A stretch of DNA of 64,000 nucleotides, from contig JAJXWH010000007.1 in assembly GCA_021781745.1 (NCBI GenBank), positions 62,001-126,000 of the forward strand, in the 5' to 3' direction. This DNA comes from Bacillota bacterium. GTDB lineage: Bacteria; Bacillota; Clostridia; Clostridiales; Clostridiaceae. The notes beneath the pieces are model-generated. The model was given only the letters and a program-made list of their open reading frames with translations, searched no databases and was not told the DNA's origin. Shown piece after piece: positions 15,531 through 25,098 of the stretch (positions are counted from its first letter, which is position 1; each line of letters begins with the position of its first letter). The translations under genes were made by a program, and so were the position numbers.

Positions 15531-15791
15531 CAAATTTTGCTTATTTATATCTGAAAATTTAATAGAAAATTGGGATATAACATTATTCAAAAGTAAATGA
15601 ATTATGTAATACTTTTTTATTGCGCACTTCTTCAAAGTATGTAGATTATTTCATTAATTACAAAGGAAAGCCATCATTATTCATATGGTAATATTAAGAA
15701 ATAAGAACTTAAACATCTATAGAAATATAAACATCTAAATTTTTACTTAGATAAAAAATTTACAACTAGAAGTTAAAATTTATGAAAAATT

Positions 15792-15825
15792 AAAAGAATA
15801 ACCATCAATTGGCTATTCTTTTTAT
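15792..15825 (+). terminator. Terminator between the GNAT and membrane-protein genes
   Basis: AAAAGAATAACCA (15792-15804) pairs with TGGCTATTCTTTT (15810-15822) with one mismatch. The remaining 15531-15936 DNA shows no gene. Confidence 0.7.
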
Positions 15826-15936
15826 TCGTAAAATTTCTAATCATGCATAAAACTTCACCCTTTGTTTCTTGGATTTAAAATAAACCTTTGTTCATAATAT
15901 AGTATTGACCAGTATGTTGCTACTTATAACAAAAAT

Positions 15937-16740
15937 TTAGTTATTTTCAGATTTTGGATTTTCCCAATTTAACGAATAAACTAATAACATTTTAGGATTA
16001 TCAATTACTACTTCGATTTCACTATTATCTGGGAAATTATATTCCTTTGTTTCTAATGCTAAGCGGCTATCTGTGGAAGGAAATTTCTCATAAATCACTG
16101 AAGCAGTTCTATATTCTTTATTGATTTTGATTGCTAATGTGAGTTTCCTTGTAGGCTCAACTATTGTTGTTGAAAAAGAAGGTGTAGCTTTCATGTCTTT
16201 ATCAGTTAATTTAAAAATAAGGGTTAGGTCGATTATCTCTCCTTTTTTAAACTTTTTACCGAAACAGACTTCAAATTGCTGGTAGGAATCTCTTCTTGTT
16301 GTCGGAAAAATTTTATGATGTGGATCTGAACTTGTAATAATAGGAGTATTACCACCGGTCCAATTATACTTATCATGAAATCTATCAGTACTTTTACGTA
16401 AGAGAATTCTATATTTCTTTGTATAAGTTATGTCCTCTGGATTGTTATATTCATATGTGAGTTTTTTTTCTAGAAATATATAATCAAAATCTGTATCTAA
16501 ATAGAAATTATGAAGAGGACTAACCTTTTTGTATATTACTAATGCTAGCAAAGTAACTGAAGCAGTGGAAGTAATAGTTATTATGATTGCATAAGGTATC
16601 AAATATTTGTTATTAACGGAAATAGAATGACTTACCAGCCCAGAAATTCCACCAAGTACAAAAAAGAATAAATAATTAATTAAATCATAGATTCCTTTGC
16701 TAAGGGCACCTTCTAATGCTTTTTTGATACTTTCTAGCAT
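15937..16740 (-). CDS. Membrane-anchored protein of unknown function
   Basis: 267 aa. Start ATG 16740 is chosen for CCTCC (16749-16753 on the plus strand), and the frame continues to 16821 without a site. An N-terminal amphipathic stretch is followed by two membrane helices (LINYLFFFVLGGISGLVSHS and the segment after PYAIIITITSTASVTLLALV). The remaining ~190 residues are soluble and probably beta-rich, with no Cys. No known domain is recognised. The topology suggests that the soluble domain is on one face after a helical hairpin. It stands alone. Confidence 0.7.
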   Translation of the reverse strand: MLESIKKALEGALSKGIYDLINYLFFFVLGGISGLVSHSISVNNKYLIPYAIIITITSTASVTLLALVIYKKVSPLHNFYLDTDFDYIFLEKKLTYEYNNPEDITYTKKYRILLRKSTDRFHDKYNWTGGNTPIITSSDPHHKIFPTTRRDSYQQFEVCFGKKFKKGEIIDLTLIFKLTDKDMKATPSFSTTIVEPTRKLTLAIKINKEYRTASVIYEKFPSTDSRLALETKEYNFPDNSEIEVVIDNPKMLLVYSLNWENPKSENN

Positions 16741-16954
16741 TCGATAACCTCCATAAATACATGGTTTTGTAAATTTTATTAATAAAAATTTCAAAATATA
16801 CCCAAATGCTACACCACTCAAAAACTTTATTTTTCTATGTGAATAAAGAATCTTTTAATAGGCTCATCATATATTCAATAGAAACTTTAACAATAGAATT
16901 TAATAGGGATATCGATAAAATTTAAATGGCATTAGAAGTATTTATATATAATTC

Positions 16955-16989
16955 TTCATAAAATCTTTACAAATATTTTGTATTATAGA
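16955..16989 (+). promoter_or_regulatory. Candidate response-regulator box and promoter (two-component operon)
   Basis: TTCATAAAATCTTTACA (16955-16971) is closely matched by CTCATAAAATCTACA (19092-19106) upstream of the 19175 gene. A TATAGA -10 follows 12 bp later here, and TATAAT follows 11 bp later there. This fits an OmpR-type activator box replacing the -35. Confidence 0.5.
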
Positions 16990-17024
16990 ATATATAAAAT
17001 AAAAATATTAAAGAGGTTAATAAT

Positions 17025-17708
17025 ATGAGTAATATTTTAATAATTGAAGATGAACAAAGTGTATCAGAAATTTTAAAAGCATATTTAGAAAAAGAAGGAT
17101 ACGGAGTTTATTCAACTGAAAATGGATTAGATGGAATTGAAATTTTTCGAAAAGAAAAAATTGACCTTGTAATTTTGGACCTAATGCTTCCGGATATTGA
17201 AGGAGAGGAGGTTTGTAAAATTCTTAGAAAAATATCAGATGTATATATATTTATGCTGACTGCCAAGAGCACATTAAGTGATAAAATTGAAGGTTTAAAT
17301 ATTGGGGCAGATGAGTATTTAACAAAACCATTAAGTCCACGAGAGCTTACTGCAAGAGTAAACGCCTTATTTAGAAGAATAGGTGAAAATAATGATAATG
17401 TACTTTCTTTTGATAAAGATAAATTGATAATTGACAGTGATAAGAGATTAGTTAAATTAAATGGAGAAGAAATAAGCTTAACCCCTAATGAGTTTGATAT
17501 ATTATATATTTTAGCTTCAAATAAAGGAAAAGTATTTTCAAGAGAAGCTATAATAGAAAGGGCTTTTGGTATTGACTTTGAAGGTTCGGATAGAATTATA
17601 GATGTTCATATTAAAAATTTACGAAAGAAAATTGAAGAAGATAGCAAATCTCCTAGATATATTATTACAGTTACAAAAATTGGTTATAAATTTGGTGAAG
17701 AAGTATGA
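17025..17708 (+). CDS. OmpR/PhoB-family response regulator
   Basis: 227 aa. The receiver domain (about 1-115) has acidic pocket EDE near residue 8, phospho-acceptor D in LVILDLMLPD, and K in LTKPLS. The C-terminal winged-helix DNA-binding domain (about 130-225) has SLTPNEFDILYILASNKGKV and DVHIKNLRKKIE. It overlaps the sensor kinase by 4 bp (ATGA), so the two are translationally coupled. The same 15-bp box lies upstream of this operon and of the metal-handling gene at 19175, so it probably autoregulates and controls that gene. Confidence 0.92.
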   Translation: MSNILIIEDEQSVSEILKAYLEKEGYGVYSTENGLDGIEIFRKEKIDLVILDLMLPDIEGEEVCKILRKISDVYIFMLTAKSTLSDKIEGLNIGADEYLTKPLSPRELTARVNALFRRIGENNDNVLSFDKDKLIIDSDKRLVKLNGEEISLTPNEFDILYILASNKGKVFSREAIIERAFGIDFEGSDRIIDVHIKNLRKKIEEDSKSPRYIITVTKIGYKFGEEV

Positions 17709-19087
17709 AGCAGAGTATTAGAAAGCGATTAAGCATAATTATAATATTTTGTGTTGTTGTATCTGTACTGCTATCTGCTTTAATAATAAATATAACTATA
17801 ACAAATACTTTTAATAAATATATGGAAAATATTCAAACTCAGAGAAATACAAGATTAGTAGAATACTTTCAACAAGTATACAAAAATGATGGTGGATGGA
17901 ATAGTACTTCAGGGGAAGAAATGATGCATGAGGCCTATATGAGCAACTATTGTTTATCACTTTTAGATGAAAATAAAAAAGTTGTTTGGGAGATGAATCA
18001 TGAAGATATAAAATATAAAAATTATATGACTGCAAGTGGAACAGAAGAAACTGGAGTCTATACTACTAATACTTTTGATATAAATGTTAATGACAAAACT
18101 GTAGGCTATATTATAGTGGGCCAATATTCACCTGTATTACTATCCCAGGAAGATATAAGCTTTAAGACACAGATTAATAAGAGTATAGTATTTAGCGGTA
18201 TATTAACTTTAGCAATAGTAATAGGAATAAGTTTGGTTCTATCAAAACAATTTTCAGAACCTATAAAAGCAGTTGCAAAGACTTCAGTAAGTTTATCAAG
18301 AGGAAATTATACTTCAAAATCAAATATACAGAGCAATATTGAGGAAATTAGAAATTTAACAGAGAGCATAAATTCTTTGGGAGATAAGCTAAATAGTCAG
18401 GACCTACTCCGAAAAAGGCTTATTTCAGATATTTCTCACGAAATAAGAACTCCTTTAAATGTGCTTCAGAATAATCTAGAAGCTATGATAGATGGCATAA
18501 TTCCTGTAACTACTGAAAAACTCAATAACTTAAATGATGAAGTAATAAGATTTGGAAAGCTTTTAAACAATTTGAATGCATTAAAACAAATAGAATCAGA
18601 TGAAATAGTTCTTAATTTAGGATTAGTTAATATAGGGGAGCTTATTTCAACTGTAATTAGTGATTTTTCAATTGCAGCTAATGAAAAAAACATTCAATTA
18701 ATAATGAATAAAGAAGATGACAGGGAATTTGTGGTTTTAGGTGATTATGATAAATTAAAACAAGTATTCATAAATCTCATATCCAATGGAATAAAATTTA
18801 CTAATATTAATGGAACTGTATGGATTGATATAAGTGGTGATATAAATTTTGTTATTATTAAAATTAGAGATAATGGTATTGGTATTAAAAAGGAAGATTT
18901 ACCTTATGTTTTTGAACGGATGTATAGAGGAGATAAAAGCAGGCAGAAAATTGAAGGTAGTGGAATTGGCCTAACACTTGTTAAGAAAATATTAACTCTG
19001 CACTCAGCAACCATAGATGTAGATAGTAAGGAGAATAAAGGAACTACATTTATTGTATCCATTAGCAAAAATAATGAAATTACATAA
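17705..19087 (+). CDS. Sensor histidine kinase
   Basis: 460 aa. The first membrane helix (about 10-30) is followed by an extracytoplasmic sensor domain of about 125 residues and a second helix (about 160-180, VFSGILTLAIVIGISLVLSK). HAMP comes next, then the dimerisation domain with phospho-His in LISDISHEIRTPLNVLQNNL, and an HATPase (NLISNGIKFT, DNGIGI, GSGIGLTLVKK). It is partner of the regulator at 17025. The neighbour at 19175, with three putative metal-binding modules, suggests that it senses copper or another soft metal, but no metal motif is obvious in its own sensor domain. Confidence 0.9.
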   Translation: MKQSIRKRLSIIIIFCVVVSVLLSALIINITITNTFNKYMENIQTQRNTRLVEYFQQVYKNDGGWNSTSGEEMMHEAYMSNYCLSLLDENKKVVWEMNHEDIKYKNYMTASGTEETGVYTTNTFDINVNDKTVGYIIVGQYSPVLLSQEDISFKTQINKSIVFSGILTLAIVIGISLVLSKQFSEPIKAVAKTSVSLSRGNYTSKSNIQSNIEEIRNLTESINSLGDKLNSQDLLRKRLISDISHEIRTPLNVLQNNLEAMIDGIIPVTTEKLNNLNDEVIRFGKLLNNLNALKQIESDEIVLNLGLVNIGELISTVISDFSIAANEKNIQLIMNKEDDREFVVLGDYDKLKQVFINLISNGIKFTNINGTVWIDISGDINFVIIKIRDNGIGIKKEDLPYVFERMYRGDKSRQKIEGSGIGLTLVKKILTLHSATIDVDSKENKGTTFIVSISKNNEIT

Positions 19088-19091
19088 CATC

Positions 19092-19123
19092 CTCATAAAA
19101 TCTACATAATTTTTTATTATAAT
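19092..19123 (+). promoter_or_regulatory. Candidate response-regulator box upstream of the HMA/TauE gene
   Basis: CTCATAAAATCTACA (19092-19106) lies 11 bp before TATAAT (19118-19123). It is the partner of the box at 16955-16971. Confidence 0.5.
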
Positions 19124-19174
19124 TAATTAAAACTTATTAATAAAATGAAATACAATGATTTAGTGGAGGGGAAT

Positions 19175-20998
19175 ATGAGTATTAATAGAGAGATTATCAA
19201 AGTATATGATATGACATGTACTTCCTGTGAGAGCAGGGTGGAAAAAGCATTAAAGAAAGTTAATGGAGTTGTAAATGCAATGGCAAGCTATAGTGCTCAG
19301 CAAGTAATTGTTGAATATGATAGTGAACTTTGTACTAGAATACAACTTAATGAGGCTATAAATAAAGCTGGTTATAGTACTAAAGGTTCAAGCAGCATAA
19401 AGTTTGCAGGCTTTTTAGTAATAGTTGCAGCTGTTTTACTTCTTGGTAATTCTACTACAGGTTTTGATATGAGCGCTAAGCTAAATAATGCATCTTATGT
19501 GGTACTATTTGTAGTTGGTATGCTTACTTCTATCCATTGTGTAGGCATGTGTGGTGGAATAATGCTCACTCAAAGTTTATCTAAAAATAGTATATTAATT
19601 GAAAATCAAAGTAAGCTAAAAAATTTAATGCCATCAATTTTATATAATGCTGGAAGAGTAACGTCCTACACAATTATAGGTGGAATTGTAGGAGCTTTGG
19701 GTTCAGTATTATCTTTATCGCTAAATGTGAAAGCAGGACTTCAAATTTTTGCAGGAATATTTATGGTAATAATGGGTTTAAATATGATCGGTTTCTCTTT
19801 ATTTAGAAAGTTCAATATTAAACTGCCATGGTCTTCTTGTAACATAAAAAATAAACCTAAGGCACCTTTTCTAGTTGGAATATTAAATGGATTGATGCCT
19901 TGTGGACCATTACAAACCATGCAGCTTTATGCATTAGGGACTGGTAGTGCTATAAATGGTGCTGTATCAATGTTTCTATTTTCTTTAGGAACAGTTCCTT
20001 TAATGTTAGCATTTGGAGCAATATCAGGTTTACTAAGCAAAGGGTATACAAAGCAACTATTGAAATTTAGTGGAGTATTAGTTGTAATACTAGGTTTAAT
20101 AATGGGAAATAGAGGTCTGGCTCTAGCAGGTATTGGAGTGCCTAATGCCAGCACTTTAGTACAAAATCTATCAGGTACTCAAGCTAGCGCGTCTCAAGCA
20201 AATATAGGTAAAGCAACTATAGAAAATGGAGTTCAAATAATTAAGATGACTGCAGATAATAATGGTTATACTCCTAATGCTTTTTATGTTCAAAAAGGTA
20301 TACCTGTTAAATGGATAATTACAGGAAGCCAAATAAATTCTTGTAATAATGCTGTAGTAGTTCCATCTCTAAATATACAAAAAACTTTGAAATCTGGTGA
20401 GAATACAATAGAATTTACACCAAAAGATGGAGATATAAATTTTAGCTGTTGGATGGGGATGATAAGAGGCGTAATTAAAGTTACAGATAATCTTGATTCA
20501 GTAGATACATCAAAAGCAGATTCATCAATTCCAGCACCAAGCAGCGGAATGAGCTGTTGTAAAGGTGGAGCAGCAGGTTCAGCCGCAGCACAAACCCCAA
20601 GTATATATGGTAATGATTTAAGCAAGGTTTCTACTGATAGGTTAATTAAAAAAGCAAATATTTCTGGAGATAGTCAGACTTTGAATATAAAGGGAACTGG
20701 TTATGAGTTTGAGCCTCTTGTTATAGTATTGCAAAAAGGAATAAAAACAAATCTATCCATAGATTTAAGTGCATTTGATGAAGCTGACGATAAATTTACT
20801 ATATTAAATGGTGATAACGATAATGTGATAACTAATTTTAATGGGAAAAAAGGTGTTGTTAATGTTGAATTTAATATACCTAATAGCGGAACGTATCTTA
20901 TTGTAAAAGATAATACAATAGTAACAGGTATCGAAGTTACTGATTCGTTAAAAACTGTAAACTTAGAAGATGTTAGAAAAAAATTTATTAATGAATAA
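19175..20998 (+). CDS. HMA / TauE-SafE-like membrane / cupredoxin fusion protein
   Basis: 607 aa. An N-terminal HMA domain has YDMTCTSCESRVEKALKKV (copper-type MxCxxC). After about residue 75 comes a UreH/DsbD-like membrane domain of about six helices, with IHCVGMCGG and LMPCGPLQTMQ. Two cupredoxin-like domains follow: one with NSCNN and FSCWMGMIRG as candidate copper ligands, and one C-terminal without obvious ligands. They are joined by a linker with GMSCCKGG. Start ATG 19175 has GGAGGGG upstream. This architecture occurs in clostridia and points to copper delivery or efflux, perhaps with electron transfer through the membrane cysteines. It lies next to the two-component genes and shares their box. 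Confidence 0.85.
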   Translation: MSINREIIKVYDMTCTSCESRVEKALKKVNGVVNAMASYSAQQVIVEYDSELCTRIQLNEAINKAGYSTKGSSSIKFAGFLVIVAAVLLLGNSTTGFDMSAKLNNASYVVLFVVGMLTSIHCVGMCGGIMLTQSLSKNSILIENQSKLKNLMPSILYNAGRVTSYTIIGGIVGALGSVLSLSLNVKAGLQIFAGIFMVIMGLNMIGFSLFRKFNIKLPWSSCNIKNKPKAPFLVGILNGLMPCGPLQTMQLYALGTGSAINGAVSMFLFSLGTVPLMLAFGAISGLLSKGYTKQLLKFSGVLVVILGLIMGNRGLALAGIGVPNASTLVQNLSGTQASASQANIGKATIENGVQIIKMTADNNGYTPNAFYVQKGIPVKWIITGSQINSCNNAVVVPSLNIQKTLKSGENTIEFTPKDGDINFSCWMGMIRGVIKVTDNLDSVDTSKADSSIPAPSSGMSCCKGGAAGSAAAQTPSIYGNDLSKVSTDRLIKKANISGDSQTLNIKGTGYEFEPLVIVLQKGIKTNLSIDLSAFDEADDKFTILNGDNDNVITNFNGKKGVVNVEFNIPNSGTYLIVKDNTIVTGIEVTDSLKTVNLEDVRKKFINE

Positions 20999-21012
20999 AG
21001 TTAATTTGATTT

Positions 21013-21042
21013 GGGGTATGCAAGATAATGTATGCCCTTTTT
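21013..21042 (+). terminator. Terminator after the HMA/TauE gene
   Basis: GGGGTATGCA pairs with TGTATGCCC using G-T pairs, followed by TTTTT. Confidence 0.7.
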
Positions 21043-21276
21043 GTACCTTAAATACTACATGATACTGAGTGGTACTGACTCTTTTAACATGAGTTTTATC
21101 TGTTTTGTTAGCGATACCACAAATGAATTACCGTACAAGTAACTATAATATTAATATTTTCAAAAGAAAAGACTATGGAATTAGTTAAATATGAAATAAA
21201 TTATACCTAATCATTTATGAATTTAATTTACTTCTAATGTATAATATAAATATGATATAAATGTGGAGGTATGAAA

Positions 21277-22674
21277 ATGGCAGATATGAATAGAACTATA
21301 GATATAAATAGAGATATTTATGAAGAAATGAAACATTGGAAAGAAAATGATAGTCTAGATAAAGTTTTATATATTCAAGGTACTAGGCAAGTAGGAAAAA
21401 CTTATGCCATAAAGAAATTTGCTAAATATAATTATGATTCTAATAAAATAATTTATATAGACTTAACATCTGATGACTTAGAAATATTATTAAGAATACG
21501 TGAAAACATAAATAATGAATTAATTAACGAAATATTAGAAAGAAGTGAAATTAACCGAATAGATGAACTTTTCAAAAGATTCTCTCGTAAATTTGAAGAC
21601 TCTTCTGAATGTTTAGTTATAATAGATGAAATTCAAGAAAGCCCTGAAATATTCAGTATGATAAGGCAATTTGCTAGAGATGTAAAAACAAACTTTATAA
21701 TAACAGGTAGTTATCTAGGTAGAATACTCGGAGACAAGCGTTTTTGGATTTCAATGGGGGATATGGTTGATATAACTATGAATCCTATATCATTTGAAGA
21801 ATTTTTAGGAATTTTTAATCTAAGAAATTTATATAATTCACTTGATTTTTATGGAAAATCAAATATATCTGATTATAATTCAATTTCAGACAAATTTAAT
21901 GAATATATAAGAATTGGTGGATATCCAAGAGCAATTCTAGAATACCTAAATGGAAATTTAGATAAAATAGAATCTACAATTGAAGATATATTAAACAGAT
22001 TTCGTGAGGAATCATTTAGTTATATCTCCGATAGTATAATGAATTTAGAAGTATTACAACAAAGTTTTGTTACTATGACTAATATTATGCTCAATGAAAA
22101 AGAAGGATTAAAGGAAGATTCCTTAAGTGAAGAATTAAAAAATAGTTTATATAAAGATTATTCTAGTAATATAGGTAAGGCAAGCGTTAATAGTGCATTA
22201 AATTGGATTTTTAAATCAGGTATAATTAAATTTTGTAATAAGGTCATAGAACTTGATTATAATAATTTTAAGAGCAATCAACGTATGTACTTTAATGATT
22301 TGGGATTATTTAGAACTTTATCTGACAAATTAAAAATAACTCAAGGAGAACTTAATGGTTTAATTTGTGAGCATTTTATATTTAATTGCATGAATTATGA
22401 TAAACTAAGGTATCCTAGCTTTTCAACTTATAAAGGTGGAGAAATTGATTTTGTATATTTAAATAAATTTAATAAAGAACTTTATGGCATTGAAGTAAAA
22501 GCTGGAAGCAATTCGGGTAAAAGTATAACTAGAGCATTAAATGATGGTAAAATAAATAAAGCAATTTACTGTAAAGGGGACACTTATGGTGGAATTGATG
22601 GTAAGATAGTTACAGTTCCAATATATTTATTTCCAAGATTCTTAAAAGAAATATTAGATAAAAATATTGGATAG
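21277..22674 (+). CDS. AAA ATPase of the DUF4143 type
   Basis: 465 aa. The P-loop is YIQGTRQVGKTYAIKKFA, the Walker B is CLVIIDEIQE, and a sensor region has FIITGSYLGRIL. The DUF4143 domain follows, with a C-terminal nuclease-like EIDFVY...YGIEVKAG pattern (PD-(D/E)xK fold). Function in the cell is poorly known. Family members are widespread in prokaryotes and are sometimes linked to defence. ATG 21277 is preferred over ATG 21271 since GGAGG is 8 nt away. It lies only 56 bp before cobJ with no terminator between, so read-through into the cobalamin genes is possible. Confidence 0.85.
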   Translation: MADMNRTIDINRDIYEEMKHWKENDSLDKVLYIQGTRQVGKTYAIKKFAKYNYDSNKIIYIDLTSDDLEILLRIRENINNELINEILERSEINRIDELFKRFSRKFEDSSECLVIIDEIQESPEIFSMIRQFARDVKTNFIITGSYLGRILGDKRFWISMGDMVDITMNPISFEEFLGIFNLRNLYNSLDFYGKSNISDYNSISDKFNEYIRIGGYPRAILEYLNGNLDKIESTIEDILNRFREESFSYISDSIMNLEVLQQSFVTMTNIMLNEKEGLKEDSLSEELKNSLYKDYSSNIGKASVNSALNWIFKSGIIKFCNKVIELDYNNFKSNQRMYFNDLGLFRTLSDKLKITQGELNGLICEHFIFNCMNYDKLRYPSFSTYKGGEIDFVYLNKFNKELYGIEVKAGSNSGKSITRALNDGKINKAIYCKGDTYGGIDGKIVTVPIYLFPRFLKEILDKNIG

Positions 22675-22730
22675 AAATATATCTGATTTTATTCGAAGGA
22701 TAAAAATAAAGTGAAAGAGGCTGATTTATA

Positions 22731-23453
22731 ATGGGAAAACTAAGAGTTATAGGAATTGGACCAGGAAGTATAGAAAATATGAGTTTAAGAGCCTTACAGG
22801 CAATTGAAGATAGTGATGTTATTGTGGGATATACAAAGTATATTGAAATGATAAAGGAGTTAGTAAAAGGTAAAGAATTGTATTCAACAGGAATGAAGGG
22901 TGAAGAGGATAGATGCAGAGAAGCATTAAGTTTATGCAAAGATAAAAATGTTGCCCTAATAAGTACTGGAGATGCCGGAATTTATGGAATGGCTGGCTTA
23001 ATTCTTGAGCTTAGAAAAGATGAAGATGTTGAAATAATCCCAGGAATAACTGCAAGCAGTGCAGCAGGTTCTATAATTGGAGCTCCGCTTATGCATGATA
23101 ACTGTAATATTAGTTTAAGTGATTTAATGACTCCTTATGAAGATATAAAAAAGAGAGTAAGGCTGGCAGCAGAAGGGGATTTTGTAATATCATTGTACAA
23201 TCCTAAAAGTAAAGGGAGACCAGATTATTTAAAAGAATGTATTGATATAATTAAAAAGTTTAGAAAAGATAATACGCCTGTAGCGGTAGTTAGACATGCT
23301 CTTAGAGATGGTCAAAGCTATAGCTTGTTTACGATTAGCGATTTTGATCCTGAAATAGTTGATATGATGTCAATTGTAATTATAGGAAATTCAAAAAGTT
23401 ATTATAAAGGCGATAAATTTATTACACCAAGAGGATATGAAAATAAGAGGTAA
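22731..23453 (+). CDS. cobJ: Precorrin-3B / cobalt-factor III C17-methyltransferase
   Basis: 240 aa. An SAM-dependent tetrapyrrole methylase fold. It begins LRVIGIGPGSIENMSLRALQ (GxGPG), then STGDAGIYGMAGLI (GDxxxYG) and EIIPGITASSAAGSIIGAPL. It methylates C17 and drives ring contraction in the anaerobic corrin pathway (CbiH type). It is the first cob gene here, followed 2 bp later by cobK. AAAGAGG precedes the start. The remaining early corrin genes (cbiD, E, T, F, G, L) are not in the window. Confidence 0.92.
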   Translation: MGKLRVIGIGPGSIENMSLRALQAIEDSDVIVGYTKYIEMIKELVKGKELYSTGMKGEEDRCREALSLCKDKNVALISTGDAGIYGMAGLILELRKDEDVEIIPGITASSAAGSIIGAPLMHDNCNISLSDLMTPYEDIKKRVRLAAEGDFVISLYNPKSKGRPDYLKECIDIIKKFRKDNTPVAVVRHALRDGQSYSLFTISDFDPEIVDMMSIVIIGNSKSYYKGDKFITPRGYENKR

Positions 23454-23455
23454 AC

Positions 23456-24226
23456 ATGATTGGATTTATATTAGGAACTTCTGAAGGAAGAAAAATTTTA
23501 GAATTAATTAGTAAATATACTAATGATATTGCAGTTTCAACAGCAACAAGTTATGGTGGAAAGCTACTTGAAGAGTTTAATATAAAAGTTTTAAATACAA
23601 AGCCTTTAGGTAAAGCTGAAATGTTAAACTGGCTAAATTTAAACCAAATTAATGTTTTGATTGATGCATCACATCCATATGCACAGGAAGTTACGAGGAC
23701 TGCTGTAGAGTGTACAGAGGAATTAAAAATTAAGTATATAAGATATGAAAGAAAAGGTTCATTAGAGAATATTAAAGATGAAGATATACTTAGAGTTCAA
23801 AATTATGATGAGGCTATTGAACTTATTAAGAATATAGATGGGAATATTTTAAACACAACTGGTGGAAATAATGTTTCTAAATTTTTAAATTTGGATTTTA
23901 AATATAGGGTTATACATAGAATTTTGCCCATGCCAAAGGTGTTATCTAAAATAGTTGAGGAAGGAATTAATATTAAGGATATTATAGCACTTCAAGGCCC
24001 AATATCTTATGAACTAGAAAAAGCTTTTATTTATCAATATAACATTAAAGCAATTTTAACTAAAGATAGCGGTAAAGAAGGCGGGGTTCTGGAAAAACTA
24101 AGGGCAGTGCAGGAATGTAAAATTAAATTAATTGTACTAGAAAAGGCACTATTTAAATATGATCTAGAGTTTAGCGATGAAGAAAACTTAGTAAAGTACA
24201 TAGTAAAAGAATATAATCTAATTTAA
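23456..24226 (+). CDS. cobK: Precorrin-6A / cobalt-precorrin-6A reductase
   Basis: 256 aa. It begins MIGFILGTSEGRKILELISK, the nucleotide loop of CobK/CbiJ. DASHPYAQEVTRTAVEC is a highly conserved stretch, NTTGGNNVSKF and ALQGPISYELEKA are family motifs, and KDSGKEGGVLEKL follows. It reduces the corrin ring using NADH or NADPH. It starts 2 bp after cobJ, so the two are translated as one unit. Cytosolic. Confidence 0.92.
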   Translation: MIGFILGTSEGRKILELISKYTNDIAVSTATSYGGKLLEEFNIKVLNTKPLGKAEMLNWLNLNQINVLIDASHPYAQEVTRTAVECTEELKIKYIRYERKGSLENIKDEDILRVQNYDEAIELIKNIDGNILNTTGGNNVSKFLNLDFKYRVIHRILPMPKVLSKIVEEGINIKDIIALQGPISYELEKAFIYQYNIKAILTKDSGKEGGVLEKLRAVQECKIKLIVLEKALFKYDLEFSDEENLVKYIVKEYNLI

Positions 24227-24254
24227 ATATACTTTAATTATAAGGAGTATTTAT

Positions 24255-24839
24255 ATGGAAAATGATGAAATGCTGTCTTTTTATGATGATAAATTAAATT
24301 ATGCTGGTATATCAACACGTTCTGAAATCCATTCAAAAGGATTACTACATCAAGTAGTACATTGCTGGATTGTAGATGATTCATGTAATGAGAAGTGGAT
24401 TTATTTTCAGCAAAGATCATATAAGAAAAAAGATTTTCCAGGATTATATGATATTTCGGCTGCAGGTCATATTGATATTGGAGAAGATATTGAAAATGCC
24501 GTAAAGCGTGAAGTGACAGAAGAGATTGGATTAGAAATTGATACTAAAAAGCTAAAATATATAGGTAATATCAGAGAAGAAAGACGGTTGAGCAATTTTC
24601 ATAATAATGAATTATGTCATTTATATTTATATAATATTAAGAATCCTAAATTTATTCTTGGCGATGAAGTAGAAAAGATGGTTAAGATATCATTGCATGA
24701 GTTTAAAAGATATGCTTTAGGGAATTCTAATGATATAATAGCCTTTTCTTTAGATAAAAAGTACAAATTTGAATTAAAACGTGAAGAATTTTGTGTTCAT
24801 GAAAGGCATTATTTAGAGACGATAATTAATTTTATATGA
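24255..24839 (+). CDS. NUDIX hydrolase
   Basis: 194 aa. The Nudix box is complete: GHIDIGEDIENAVKREVTEE followed by IGLEI (G-x5-E-x7-REVxEExG). The sequence before it (KWIYFQQRSYKKKDFPGLYD, then ISAAG) resembles the isopentenyl-diphosphate isomerase-like Nudix group. The substrate is unknown. It lies 28 bp after cobK in the same direction. AAGGAG precedes ATG 24255. Its place among cobalamin genes may be incidental. Confidence 0.88.
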   Translation: MENDEMLSFYDDKLNYAGISTRSEIHSKGLLHQVVHCWIVDDSCNEKWIYFQQRSYKKKDFPGLYDISAAGHIDIGEDIENAVKREVTEEIGLEIDTKKLKYIGNIREERRLSNFHNNELCHLYLYNIKNPKFILGDEVEKMVKISLHEFKRYALGNSNDIIAFSLDKKYKFELKREEFCVHERHYLETIINFI

Positions 24840-24918
24840 AAATAATTATTGATTAAATAATATTAATAAAATATAATCAAAATAAAGAAAATTATTCTAA
24901 TTGAAGGGAGTTAAAGTA

Positions 24919-25098
24919 ATGAGCGTTAAAGAAAAAGTTTTAGAAGTTATGAAAGAAGCAGGAAAACCAGTAAGTGCAGGTGAAGTTGAAAAATTATCTG
25001 GATTAGATCGTAAGGAAATTGATAATGCATTTAAAGAACTAAAAAAAGAAAATGCAATTATATCACCAGTTCGCTGCAAATGGGAACCAGCGAAGTAA
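24919..25098 (+). CDS. Small winged-helix-like protein
   Basis: 59 aa. MSVKEKVLEVMKEAGKPVSA is followed by GEVEKLSGLDRKEIDNAFKE and ends ENAIISPVRCKWEPAK. This reads as a helix-turn-helix/winged helix of MarR or ArsR size reduced to a single domain. It has no wing beyond the C-terminal strand. Start ATG 24919 has AAGGGAG upstream, so the TTG at 24901 is not needed. Its stop codon touches the 237-nt palindrome at 25097. Similar short HTH proteins are common in clostridia. The target is unknown. Confidence 0.75.
   Translation: MSVKEKVLEVMKEAGKPVSAGEVEKLSGLDRKEIDNAFKELKKENAIISPVRCKWEPAK

Noticed and set aside
21060..21120. GATACTGAGTGGTACTGACTC stretch as an attachment site
   Set aside because: Only weak internal repetition and no integrase nearby.
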